From Dactylosporangium siamense (GTDB lineage: Bacteria; Actinomycetota; Actinomycetes; Mycobacteriales; Micromonosporaceae): a DNA stretch of 64,000 nt. Made by a program: the position numbers and the translations under genes. Location: NCBI RefSeq assembly GCF_016862795.1, contig NZ_BONQ01000110.1, positions 1 through 64,000 on the forward strand, written 5' to 3'. The notes under the pieces are model-generated. The model was not told the origin of the DNA. It did not search any database and was given only the letters and a program-made list of their open reading frames with translations. Of this stretch, positions 24,635-32,662 are shown in pieces; positions within the stretch are counted from its first letter, which is position 1, and each line of letters starts with the position of its first letter.

Positions 24635-25521
24635 CGGGCCCGGCGGATCCAGTCGACGGCCGCGGCGAGGGGGTCGGTGCCGCCGGACTCGTCGGGCTGC
24701 AGCGGCCCTCGGTGCACGGTGTGGTGGTGGTCGGCGAACCAGGAGGCCGTCACGGACAGCAGGGCGCCGTCGCGCAGCTGATACGTCTCGTTGGAGCTGG
24801 TCATGCCGGCCGTCTCGGACCCGAACGTGCGCACGTCCGGCCGCCCGCGGAACGCCACCGCGACGGCCTCGCCCGAGCTGCCGGTCTGCCCGTCGGTGAG
24901 CACCGCCACCGGCACGTCAGGGCGGTGCGGGCCGATGGTCCGGGCCGTGGTGCGGGCACCGAACCGCACCCGGCGGTTGTCGAGCAGCACCCGGCCGTCC
25001 CGCACCCGCCACTCCAGGTCGGGTCCGGCCGGTGGCACGAAGTAGCCGAGCACCCCGTCGGGCAACAACGACCCCGCCACGGAGAGCATCGGCCACATGT
25101 TGCCGCCCTGGTTGCCGCGCAGGTCCACGACCCATCCGTGCGGCCCGGCGGCGGTGAGGTCCCGCATCAGCCGGTGACCGGTGTCGCGGTACGTCCGGGC
25201 GCCGCCGCCACAGGAGGGCAGCCGGAGCCGGCCGATGCCGTCGACGACCTCGCCGCTGGGCATCGTGGCGCCACCCCATGCGCCGCTCGGCTTGGGCGGG
25301 CGCAGCCCGCTGTGCATCCCACCCGCCCGCTTCGCCACGGCCTTCAGGGTCTGATGGGTGTCGGCGTAGGCGACCGCGCCGGCACATGCGGCCACGGCCT
25401 CGGCGCGGACCTCGGGCCAGTCCACGGTGTCCCTGAACAACGCGCGGCGTTCGACGATCTCGAGTGCGTGCAACAGGTACCGCCGGGTCCGCCGCTGCCG
25501 CCAGTCGCCGGTGATCCCCAC
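24631..25521 (-). CDS. S41 family peptidase
   Basis: A 296-aa protein. A helical N-terminal part (RRYLLHALEIVERRALF) precedes the S41 core. The core has WVVDLRGNQGGNMWPML (substrate strand), VAVLTDGQTGSSGEAVAVAFRG (nucleophile Ser in SSGEA), VRTFGSETAGMTSSNETYQL and the C-terminal GGTDPLAAAVDWIRR. This matches interphotoreceptor retinoid-binding/tail-specific protease-like S41 members without a PDZ domain or signal peptide. GTG 25521 follows the TIGR03086 gene by 7 bp, so the two form an operon. Confidence 0.8.
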   Translation of the reverse strand: MGITGDWRQRRTRRYLLHALEIVERRALFRDTVDWPEVRAEAVAACAGAVAYADTHQTLKAVAKRAGGMHSGLRPPKPSGAWGGATMPSGEVVDGIGRLRLPSCGGGARTYRDTGHRLMRDLTAAGPHGWVVDLRGNQGGNMWPMLSVAGSLLPDGVLGYFVPPAGPDLEWRVRDGRVLLDNRRVRFGARTTARTIGPHRPDVPVAVLTDGQTGSSGEAVAVAFRGRPDVRTFGSETAGMTSSNETYQLRDGALLSVTASWFADHHHTVHRGPLQPDESGGTDPLAAAVDWIRRAR

Positions 25522-25528
25522 GGCGGCC

Positions 25529-26083
25529 CTACAGCGGGTTCCGGCCGATGAAGGCGAGGAGCTGGGTCTGTGCGTCGGCGCCGTCGGGCACCTCGACGCG
25601 GGGGCCGTAGTGGCCGCTGCCGCGCAGCACCTCGTCCATCGGCAGCATGCCGGCGAGCATGACCGCGCAGCGGTGCGGGTCCAGGCGCTCGTCCTGGCCG
25701 GTGGCGCGGGCCAGGTCCCACGTGTGCAGGAAGACGTCGGCGGTGTAGAACTGGCTGATCGCCGCGTCGAGCGGGAGCTCGCCGATGTGCGGGTTGCTGA
25801 GCACCCGGTCGCCGCAGCCGGGGTCGTCGAGGACCGCCTGCACGGCGTCGGTGTGCACCTGCCAGGCCTCGACCGGGTCCTCGCTGACCTTCGGTCCCTT
25901 CGGCAGCTCGATGCCGGTGCCGGCCTGCAGGAACCCCGTGAACCACTCGACCAGGTGGCCGACGACGTCCCGGGCCACCCAGCCCTCGCACGGCGCCGGC
26001 GCGTCCCAGCCACCGGCCGCGACACCGCGGACCCGGTCGGTGAACGTGCCGGCGATGCTGCGGTGCTCCTCCGCTGGCGTCAT
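25529..26083 (-). CDS. TIGR03086/DinB-like metal-binding protein
   Basis: A 184-aa four-helix-bundle protein of the mycothiol-dependent maleylpyruvate isomerase/DinB group. Metal-ligand His candidates are in DVVGHLVEWFTGF and FLHTWDLARATGQDERL. The PCEGWVARDVVGHL block is the family signature, and the C-terminus QTQLLAFIGRNPL is typical of TIGR03086 members. Such proteins likely use mycothiol or metal in thiol-transfer or detoxification; the actual reaction is unknown. First gene of a two-gene operon with the S41 peptidase. Confidence 0.85.
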   Translation of the reverse strand: MTPAEEHRSIAGTFTDRVRGVAAGGWDAPAPCEGWVARDVVGHLVEWFTGFLQAGTGIELPKGPKVSEDPVEAWQVHTDAVQAVLDDPGCGDRVLSNPHIGELPLDAAISQFYTADVFLHTWDLARATGQDERLDPHRCAVMLAGMLPMDEVLRGSGHYGPRVEVPDGADAQTQLLAFIGRNPL

Positions 26084-26219
26084 CCGGCCACCGTATCGCC
26101 TCGCACCGGCCGCCCGTGGCCCTTCCCGCGAACGGACGCCGTTTGATCAATGCCGGCCTGGGCACCATGCATCGTGATGGATGTCGCCGGAGCGCCGGCG
26201 ACCGAGCGAAGGAGCTGTC

Positions 26220-26342
26220 ATGCCCTGGGTCAGAGGACATTACGCCAGGCCGCCGCGCAACGGCCGGTCACCGCTCGGCGTCGGCGCGATCATCGGCATC
26301 GCGGTCGCCATCTTCGTCGTGATCTACCTCGTCACCCGCTGA
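26220..26342 (+). CDS. Small 40-aa membrane protein
   Basis: A short frame running from ATG 26220 to TGA 26342 encodes 40 residues. A basic N-terminus (MPWVRGHYARPPRNGRSPLG) is followed by one hydrophobic helix ending in IYLVTR. AAGGAG at 26209-26214 is a good ribosome site 5 nt upstream. Its last codons are the first copy of a 26-bp direct repeat. No family is recognised. Length and topology suit a membrane microprotein. Confidence 0.6.
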   Translation: MPWVRGHYARPPRNGRSPLGVGAIIGIAVAIFVVIYLVTR

Positions 26343-26405
26343 GGCCTTCCACCGATGTCACCCGCTGAGGCCTTCAGCCGACATTACCCGCTGAGGCCTT
26401 CAGCC
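26334..26405. repeat. 26-bp tandem repeat, three copies
   Basis: ACCCGCTGAGGCCTTC recurs at 26334, 26360 and 26386 with exact 26-bp spacing. The first copy encodes the C-terminus and stop of the 40-aa protein, and the third runs into the stop of the gene at 26400. Both convergent gene ends therefore share the repeat. Confidence 0.85.
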
Positions 26406-26822
26406 GATCTCGATGACCAGCGCCTGATCGTCGCGCAGCGCCGCGACCTGATCGCGCAGCAGGGTCAGCGTCTCCTCGACCGCGATGGGGGACTCCTCGA
26501 AGGAGCCCCCCATCGCGTCCAGGTAGTCGTCGAACGCCGCCTGATCGAACGTCGCGACGTCCAGCCGCGGCAGGTGCGCCTGGTGTTCGGCCGTGAGCAC
26601 GAAGCGTAGGCCGTCCGCCGGGTCCGGCAGGACCTCGTCGTACCGTGACCGCGACACCGGCACGTCCTGCTCCTCCTCCAGGAACAGCAGCAGGTACAGC
26701 ATGAAATACCCGGACCAGTGGAACGCGTCGCGCAGTTCCAGGTCGTCGGGTGCGTGACCGGACTCGGCCAGGGTGCGGACGTCCGGTTCGCGGAGCAGGT
26801 ACAGCGAAGCGATCGACGACAT
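26400..26822 (-). CDS. Hypothetical protein
   Basis: A 140-aa acidic helical protein starting MSSIASLYLLREPDVRTLAESGHAPDDLELRDAFHWSGYFMLYLLLFLEEEQDVPVS. The aromatic stretch HWSGYFMLYLLLFL looks like a buried helix, not a membrane span, because acidic residues follow at once. The opening loosely recalls DUF1877/YfbM proteins, but the match is too weak to assign. ATG 26822. Divergent from the S15 peptidase gene, with 93 bp between starts. Confidence 0.55.
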   Translation of the reverse strand: MSSIASLYLLREPDVRTLAESGHAPDDLELRDAFHWSGYFMLYLLLFLEEEQDVPVSRSRYDEVLPDPADGLRFVLTAEHQAHLPRLDVATFDQAAFDDYLDAMGGSFEESPIAVEETLTLLRDQVAALRDDQALVIEIG

Positions 26823-26915
26823 CGACGTAGCGTATGCGCCTACCCGATCGCCGCCGCCACTGGCAAGAGATATGCCGCGTAACGGACAAAGGCGATCCGG
26901 CCGCGAGGCTGGCCC

Positions 26916-28784
26916 GTGCAATCGGGCATGACAGGCATATCGCAAATTTCCAGACTCGTCACCGCGGCCGCGATCGTCATCGCCGGCGGACTCGCACTAC
27001 CGTCCACGGCCCGGGCGGAACCGCCGCCGAAGCACGTCTCCGGCAACACGACCATCCCGGTGTACTCCTACGCCGGTGCGGCCCGCGAGGTCGTCTGGGT
27101 GCGGAGCAGCGTGGACAGCGACGGCGACGGCGCTCTCGACCGCATCGCCGTGGACATCGTCCGGCCGGTCGACCCGACCCAGCCGGACCTCAAGGTCCCC
27201 GTGATCATCGAGGCGTCGCCGTACTACACGTGCACCAACGCCTGCGGGCGCGGCAACGAGCTGGAACGCAAGCTCTACGCGACGACGGACCCGGCCAGCC
27301 CGGTGAGCAGGATGCCGCTGTACTACGACAACTTCTTCGTGCCACGCGGCTACGCGTTCCTCGCCGTCGACCTGTCCGGCACCGGCCGGTCCAAGGGCTG
27401 CGCCGACATCGGCGGCCCCGGCGAGGTCCTCGGCGCGAAGGCGGTCGTGGACTGGCTCAACGGCAAGGCCAAGGCGTTCCGCGCCGACAACACCCCGGTC
27501 ACCGCGCCCTGGACGAACGGCAAGGTCGGCATGATCGGCAAGTCCTGGGACGGTGCGATCGCCAACGCCGTCGCCGCGACCGGCGTCCCCGGCCTGCGCA
27601 CCGTCGTGCCCATCTCGGCGGTGTCGAGCTGGTACGACTGGGAGCGCCTGAACGCGGGACTCGTCGCCGCCGTCAGCAGCATGGACGACCTGCACCTGAA
27701 GGTGACCGGCCGGCCGCCCGCGGCGTGCGCGGCGACCCGCACCACACTGCAGACCGCCGGCGCGGCCGTGGACCACAACGCGTTCTGGGGCCAGCGCGAG
27801 CCCGTCGCCCAGGCCGGCAACGTGCAGGCCAGCGTCTTCGCCGTACACGGGATGAACGACCTCAACGTGAAGTCCTCGAACTTCGGGCGCTGGTGGCAGC
27901 AGCTCGCCGCCCACGGCGTGCCGCGCAAGGTGTGGCTGTCGCAGGAAGGCCACGTGGACCCGTTCGACTTCCGCCGGGCGGCGTGGGTGCAGACCCTGCA
28001 CCGGTGGTTCGACCAGTGGCTGCAGGACCTCGACACCGGCATCATGTCCGAACCGATGGGCAGCGTCGAACGCGGCGCCGACGTGTGGGCCGACAGTGCC
28101 GTCTGGCCGCCCACCGGCACGCACAACGTCGTCTGGTCGGTGCGGTCCGGCAACGGCGTCACCGGTGAGCTCACCACCGGCGCCCCACAGGGCGGCGAGG
28201 CCGCGGTGACCGACGTGGCGATCAGCGAGCCGAACGCCGCCGCGGCACCGGAGATCGGCAAGGCCGGGCGGCACGTGTTCCTCACCGCGCCGCTCGCCGC
28301 GGACCTGCACACCGCCGGCGCCGCCACCGTGGTGCTGCGCATCCGCTCCAGCGTGCCCAGCAGCGCGCTCACCGTCCGGCTCGTCGACTACGGCCCGCGG
28401 CAGCGGGTCAACTGGGAGCTCGGCAGCGGCATCACCACCCTGGCACCGGAGACCTGTTGGGGCGCACAGACCCCGGCCGACGACGCCTGCTACCACGAAA
28501 CCACGAAGAACGTCATCGCCACAGACACGTCGGTCCTGAGCCGCGCCTGGCTCGACACGGCACACCGGAAGTCCCTCGCCGACCCGACGCCGATGCCCGC
28601 GGACACCTGGGAGACCGTGGTGCTGCGGCTGCACGACACCGACCAGGTGATCCCGGCCGGGCACCGGCTCGGCCTCGTCGTGAGCCTGACCGACAGCACG
28701 TACACGTGGAAGGCGGCGACCGGCGGGTCCGTGCAGATCGACCTGCACCGCTCGCTGCTGCGGCTGCCGACCGCGCCCGCCTGA
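26916..28784 (+). CDS. Secreted Xaa-Pro dipeptidyl-peptidase (S15)
   Basis: A 622-aa exported protein. The signal peptide ends near STARA (residue about 34). The S15 alpha/beta-hydrolase domain carries Ser210 in GKSWDGAI, Asp315 in HGMNDLNV and His346 in EGHVDPF. A C-terminal jelly-roll domain (about 390-620, PepX_C) ends with GHRLGLVVSLTDSTYTWKAATGGSVQIDLHRSLLRLP. It should release Xaa-Pro dipeptides outside the cell. GTG 26916 or ATG 26928 may be the start. Confidence 0.9.
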   Translation: MQSGMTGISQISRLVTAAAIVIAGGLALPSTARAEPPPKHVSGNTTIPVYSYAGAAREVVWVRSSVDSDGDGALDRIAVDIVRPVDPTQPDLKVPVIIEASPYYTCTNACGRGNELERKLYATTDPASPVSRMPLYYDNFFVPRGYAFLAVDLSGTGRSKGCADIGGPGEVLGAKAVVDWLNGKAKAFRADNTPVTAPWTNGKVGMIGKSWDGAIANAVAATGVPGLRTVVPISAVSSWYDWERLNAGLVAAVSSMDDLHLKVTGRPPAACAATRTTLQTAGAAVDHNAFWGQREPVAQAGNVQASVFAVHGMNDLNVKSSNFGRWWQQLAAHGVPRKVWLSQEGHVDPFDFRRAAWVQTLHRWFDQWLQDLDTGIMSEPMGSVERGADVWADSAVWPPTGTHNVVWSVRSGNGVTGELTTGAPQGGEAAVTDVAISEPNAAAAPEIGKAGRHVFLTAPLAADLHTAGAATVVLRIRSSVPSSALTVRLVDYGPRQRVNWELGSGITTLAPETCWGAQTPADDACYHETTKNVIATDTSVLSRAWLDTAHRKSLADPTPMPADTWETVVLRLHDTDQVIPAGHRLGLVVSLTDSTYTWKAATGGSVQIDLHRSLLRLPTAPA

Positions 28785-28790
28785 TCCGGC

Positions 28791-28824
28791 CGGTGGCGTC
28801 CGCGACAGTTCGCGGGCGCCACCG
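28791..28824. terminator. Bidirectional hairpin terminator
   Basis: A 15-bp stem with one T-G wobble (CGGTGGCGTCCGCGA against TCGCGGGCGCCACCG) and a CAGT loop lies between the convergent S15 peptidase and AraC genes. No U-run. Confidence 0.75.
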
Positions 28825-28833
28825 TGCGACGGC

Positions 28834-29673
28834 TCACGACACCTGAGTGGTCGGCCAGGCGATGTGGTCGATCGCGAGCCACGGCGCGACGGCCACGGCG
28901 GCCGGGGTGAGGCCGGCGAAGGCCTTGACGTCGCGGTGCAGGTGGGACTGGTCGACGTAGCCGCACCTGGCGGCGACGTCGGCGCCGGCGTGACCGGCCG
29001 CGAGCAGGTGCGCGGCCCGGTCGAAGCGCACCAGCCGGGCGGCGCGCTTGGGGCTGATGCCGAGCTGGGCGCCGAACCGCGACCACAGCCGCTTGCGGCT
29101 CCAGCCGACCTCGCCGGCCAGGTCCTCCACCCGCAGGCGACCCCGGCCGGCGAGCGTCCGCCGCCAGATGTGCGCGACCTCCGCGTCGACCGCCGGGCGG
29201 GTGCGCAGGCGCCGGGCGAGGACCTCCGCCGCGATGCCGAACCGTTCGTCCCACGACGCGGCGGTCCGGAGCCGGTCGGCGGTCCGCCCGGCGTCGCGAC
29301 CCCAGACGTCGTCGAGGGACACCACCGCCCCGCTGAGCGCCGCCGGGGTGCCGAGGATCGCGGCCGCGACGGCCGGGTCCAGCCGGATCTGCAGGCATAC
29401 GCCCGCACGGCCGCCGGCCCGCAGGTCGCCGGGGGCGAGCCCGACGACGATGCTGCCGTGCTGGCGGCGGCCGCGGACGTCGTAGACGAGCCCGCCCTCG
29501 TCGCTCAGGTCGACCAGGACGGTGACCGATGGGTGGGGGACCATCGCGATGTCGACGGGCCCGGCCCCGTGGGCCTCGAACCCGGCCATCCTGACCCCCG
29601 GCAGCCGGTCCGGCGGGCCGGGGACCGCGACGGCCATCCGCGACCAGTCCGGTGGTGTCCCGTTCGGCGGCAC
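28834..29673 (-). CDS. AraC family regulator
   Basis: A 279-aa regulator with an N-terminal sensing domain (VTVLVDLSDEGGLVYDVRGRR, GLAPGDLRAGGRAGVCLQIRLDP) and a C-terminal HTH_18 (LRVEDLAGEVGWSRKRLWSRFGAQLGISPKRAARLVRFDRA and ADVAARCGYVDQSHLHRDVKAFAGLTPAAV). It lies 10 bp downstream of an alpha/beta-hydrolase gene and is likely co-transcribed. The GTG at 29673 is chosen; the ATG at 29637 would trim 12 residues. Confidence 0.8.
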   Translation of the reverse strand: MPPNGTPPDWSRMAVAVPGPPDRLPGVRMAGFEAHGAGPVDIAMVPHPSVTVLVDLSDEGGLVYDVRGRRQHGSIVVGLAPGDLRAGGRAGVCLQIRLDPAVAAAILGTPAALSGAVVSLDDVWGRDAGRTADRLRTAASWDERFGIAAEVLARRLRTRPAVDAEVAHIWRRTLAGRGRLRVEDLAGEVGWSRKRLWSRFGAQLGISPKRAARLVRFDRAAHLLAAGHAGADVAARCGYVDQSHLHRDVKAFAGLTPAAVAVAPWLAIDHIAWPTTQVS

Positions 29674-29683
29674 GGCATTCAGT

Positions 29684-30472
29684 TTAGCGGGTCGCCGCCG
29701 CCGTGAACTGCAGCAACAACTCGCTGGTCGCCTCGGGCGCCTCGAGCATGGGCAGGTGCCCGACGCCGGGCAGCAGGTCCACCCGGGCGTCGGGCAGCGC
29801 GGCGTAGCGCTGGGCCGAAGCCGGTTTCCAGCGTGGGTCGGCGGCACCGAAGACCACCAGCACCGGGACCCGGAGCGCGGCGAGCCGCTCCGGCACACCA
29901 CGGGCGGTGATGTACTCGGCGTTGCGCCGCAGCACCGCCCGGAATGTCCGGTACCCGGTGCCGCGCAGGTCCGCGACCAGGTCGTCGGGGACGTCGATCG
30001 GGCGCACGGCCGTCGCGCTGAGTCCCTTGCGGATCATCGCGTCCGAGCGCCGCGCCCACAGCAGCGGGCCGAGGGGCGGGGACAGCAGGGCGCGCAGGAT
30101 GAGCGGCTGCGGCAGCAGCGCGTCCATGCTCGGGCCGCAGCTGATCAGCGTGATCGACCGCACCAGGTCCGCGCGCTGCTCGGCGAGCGCGGTGGCCACG
30201 TAGCCGCCGCTGGAGTGCCCGGCCACGGCGACCCGCCGCAGGCCGAGCTCGTCCAGCAGCGCCGCCACCTGGCCGGCCTGAGCCGGCACGGCGTAGGACG
30301 GCGGGGGTGGGGACTGCCCGCAGCCCGGCAGGTCCACCACGATGACGTGATGCCGGGCGGCCAGCGCCGCGACCATCGGCCGCCACGTCGCGCCCGAGGC
30401 GCCCGACCCGTGGACAAGCAGGAGCGGTGGCGCGTCCCGCGACCCCTCGTGAACCACATGCAGCTCGCTCAT
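29684..30472 (-). CDS. Alpha/beta hydrolase
   Basis: A 262-aa alpha/beta hydrolase. The oxyanion loop is LLLVHGSGASGATW, the nucleophile elbow VAVAGHSSGGYVATALAE, the acid Asp in VVFGAADPRW, and the catalytic His in LLPGVGHLPMLEAPE. No signal peptide. It precedes an AraC regulator by 10 bp in the same operon, suggesting that the regulator senses its substrate or product. ATG 30472; the longer frame adds a non-conserved leader. Confidence 0.85.
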   Translation of the reverse strand: MSELHVVHEGSRDAPPLLLVHGSGASGATWRPMVAALAARHHVIVVDLPGCGQSPPPPSYAVPAQAGQVAALLDELGLRRVAVAGHSSGGYVATALAEQRADLVRSITLISCGPSMDALLPQPLILRALLSPPLGPLLWARRSDAMIRKGLSATAVRPIDVPDDLVADLRGTGYRTFRAVLRRNAEYITARGVPERLAALRVPVLVVFGAADPRWKPASAQRYAALPDARVDLLPGVGHLPMLEAPEATSELLLQFTAAATR

Positions 30473-30636
30473 GCCCGAAACGATGCCCGCGGCGCGGCTC
30501 GTGCGTCTTGGACAAATGTCAGGCGCGGAAACGGGCATCGGAGCAACGGCGTGAGCGGGGGAGTCGTTGGCCGGGCGTTCGGCGGGTGTTCGGGCGCCGC
30601 TCCCCGGCTGCTCGGTCGTGGCGGGTCTACTGCGGC

Positions 30637-31548
30637 GTGGGCTTGTCGGGGCAGGTGACCGCCGTCGTGGGGTCGCTCGCCGCGGCGTTGTTGTTCGCGG
30701 TGTCCGCCGCGTTGCAGCAGCGGGCGGCCGGTGACGCGCTGCGCTCGGCGCCCGTGGAGGCGCAGCGCCGGCGCCGGTGGCTGCCGGTGGTCGCGGTCTT
30801 CGGCCGGCTGGTCCGGGACCGTCGGTGGCTGCTCGGCTGGGCGGTCAACGTCGCCGGGTTCGGGTTGCACGCGGTCGCGCTGCACTTCGGGTCGATCACG
30901 GTGGTGCAGGCGCTGCTGCTGGCGCAGCTGATGTTCGCGCAGCTGCTGCTGCGCCGCCGGCCCGGGTGGCAGGACTGGGCCGGCACCCTGACCGTGTCCG
31001 GTGGGCTGGGGCTGCTCCTGCTCGTGCGGCGGACGGTGCCGGCGGATCCGCAACGCGTGCACGTGCCGCTCGCGGTGTTCGTCGTCGCCGCGGGCATCGT
31101 CGGGCTGCTCGGGCTCGCGCGGGTCGTGCCGCGGAGCCTCGGGTGGTTGCGTGGCGCGGTGGTCGGCGGCGCCGCCGGGATGTGTTTCAGTCTCACCGCG
31201 GTGTTCGTCGTCCTGGCCGGTGCCGACCTCGCCCGCGGCGGTGTTGCGGCGCTGGCGACGGATTGGGTGCTCGCCGGGCTCGCGGCGTCGACGGTGGCGG
31301 GCACGGTGCTGGTCCAGGACGCGTTCGCGGCCGGCCCGCTGCCGATCGTGCTGACCGCCATGTCGATCGCCGACCCGGTCAGCAGCGCCGCGATCGACCT
31401 GCTCGTGTTCGACCCGCAGACCCTGGGCGTGCTCACCCTGTCCGCGTACGCCGGCGTCGGCGTGGTGCTGACCATCGGCGTCGTGCTGCTGGTGAGCTCT
31501 CCGACGCGGAAGGCCGAAGCACGCGTCGCGGCGGCCGCGGCCCGCTGA
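30637..31548 (+). CDS. DMT superfamily permease
   Basis: A 303-aa membrane protein with about nine to ten hydrophobic helices. Features include VVGSLAAALLFAVSAALQQRA at the N-terminus, an EamA-like repeat (FGLHAVALHFGSITVVQALLLAQLMFAQLLLRRRPGW), and the second-half motif ADPVSSAAIDLLVFDPQTLG. This is the DMT family of actinobacteria, with unknown substrate. GTG 30637 is the likeliest start; a GTG at 30655 is possible. The 3' end overlaps the convergent glycosyltransferase gene by 116 bp. Confidence 0.75.
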   Translation: MGLSGQVTAVVGSLAAALLFAVSAALQQRAAGDALRSAPVEAQRRRRWLPVVAVFGRLVRDRRWLLGWAVNVAGFGLHAVALHFGSITVVQALLLAQLMFAQLLLRRRPGWQDWAGTLTVSGGLGLLLLVRRTVPADPQRVHVPLAVFVVAAGIVGLLGLARVVPRSLGWLRGAVVGGAAGMCFSLTAVFVVLAGADLARGGVAALATDWVLAGLAASTVAGTVLVQDAFAAGPLPIVLTAMSIADPVSSAAIDLLVFDPQTLGVLTLSAYAGVGVVLTIGVVLLVSSPTRKAEARVAAAAAR

Positions 31549-32662
31549 CGTCGGCGGACGCCAGCAGCTCCGTGAAGCAGTCGAGCATCGCCGTGGCCGT
31601 GCCCGACCACGGCAGGTGTTCCGCGGTGGCTCGGGCGGCGGCGCGCCGGGCCGGTGCGGGCAGCGCCAGGAGGGCCTGGACACCGTCGGCGATGCCGGTC
31701 GGGGTGCCGTCGGTCACTGCGCCGGCACCGGCCGCGGTGATGAGTTCGGCCGCCGCGCCGTCCCGGGGCACGACGACCGGGACGCCGCACGCGAGCGCCT
31801 CCAGCGTGGCGAGCCCGAACGTCTCGGCCCGCGACGGTGACAGCGCGATGTCGGCCGACGCGAGCAGCTCCGCCAGCCGGGCCCGGCCGGGGACGTGACC
31901 GGCGAACGTGATCGGCAGTCCGGCGGCGCGCCGCCGCAGCCGGGCGCGCAGCGGGCCGTCCCCGACGACCTCGAGGTGCACCGGGATGCCGCGCCGGCAC
32001 AGCTCCCGGACCGCTTCCACGGCCAGCTCCGGCGACTTCTCCTTGGACAGCCGGCTCACCAGGACCAGCCGGACCTCGACCGGGTCAGCAGGGGACACGG
32101 CGTCCGCCGCGGAGGGCCGGAACACGTCGAGGTCGACGCCGAGCCGGACCCGCCGCACCTTCGCCGCCCCGAACGGCAGGAACTCCTCCGCGGAGAAGTC
32201 CGACGCCACCACGACCCGGTCGACCCGCGCGTGCAGCCGCCGGTTGAGCACGGCGGCGCCCGGCCGGGCGAGCCACCGTGACACCCGGACCCGGATCACC
32301 TCGTCGAGCCGTTCGTGCGAGAACATCACCAGCGGCACCCGATGGGCCCGGGCCCACGGCGCCAGCCAGGCGACACTGAGTTTGTCGTTGACCTCCAGGA
32401 CGTCCGGCCGCCAGTCCTCCAGCACCGCCAGGACCCTGGCGGCGTCGGTCAGGACCCGGTAACCGCCCGAGCCCGGCAGCACATGGCTGCGGATGGTGAC
32501 CTGCCGGCCGAGCGGCGACGTGCTGTCATCGTCGGTGGTGCCCGGCACCACCAGCAGCCGATCGTGCCCGGCGGCGACGTAGTGCCGGCCCGTCTGCGAC
32601 ACGCAGGTGCGCAGCCCGCCGGAGACCGGCGTGTAGAAGTTGGCCAGCTGGGCCACTCTCAC
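31433..32662 (-). CDS. GT4-type glycosyltransferase
   Basis: A 409-aa GT-B glycosyltransferase. The acceptor domain starts VRVAQLANFYTPVSGGLRTCVSQTGRHYVAAGHD. The donor domain has LVSRLSKEKSPELAVEAV, VVGDGPLRARL and the EX7E motif in SPSRAETFGLATLEALACGVPVV. It likely uses a nucleotide- or GDP-activated sugar to make a glycolipid. Start GTG 32662 overlaps the deacetylase stop by 3-4 nt, so the two are coupled. The last about 38 residues are a basic, Arg-rich tail encoded antisense to the permease gene. Confidence 0.85.
   Translation of the reverse strand: MRVAQLANFYTPVSGGLRTCVSQTGRHYVAAGHDRLLVVPGTTDDDSTSPLGRQVTIRSHVLPGSGGYRVLTDAARVLAVLEDWRPDVLEVNDKLSVAWLAPWARAHRVPLVMFSHERLDEVIRVRVSRWLARPGAAVLNRRLHARVDRVVVASDFSAEEFLPFGAAKVRRVRLGVDLDVFRPSAADAVSPADPVEVRLVLVSRLSKEKSPELAVEAVRELCRRGIPVHLEVVGDGPLRARLRRRAAGLPITFAGHVPGRARLAELLASADIALSPSRAETFGLATLEALACGVPVVVPRDGAAAELITAAGAGAVTDGTPTGIADGVQALLALPAPARRAAARATAEHLPWSGTATAMLDCFTELLASADVSGPRPPRRVLRPSASESSPAARRRWSAPRRRRRTRTG

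Noticed and set aside
26997-29408. 803-aa minus-strand frame opposite the S15 peptidase
   Set aside because: It is the antisense of a well-supported secreted peptidase. Its translation is Arg/Pro/Gly-rich with no recognisable domain; long shadow frames are common at this GC content.
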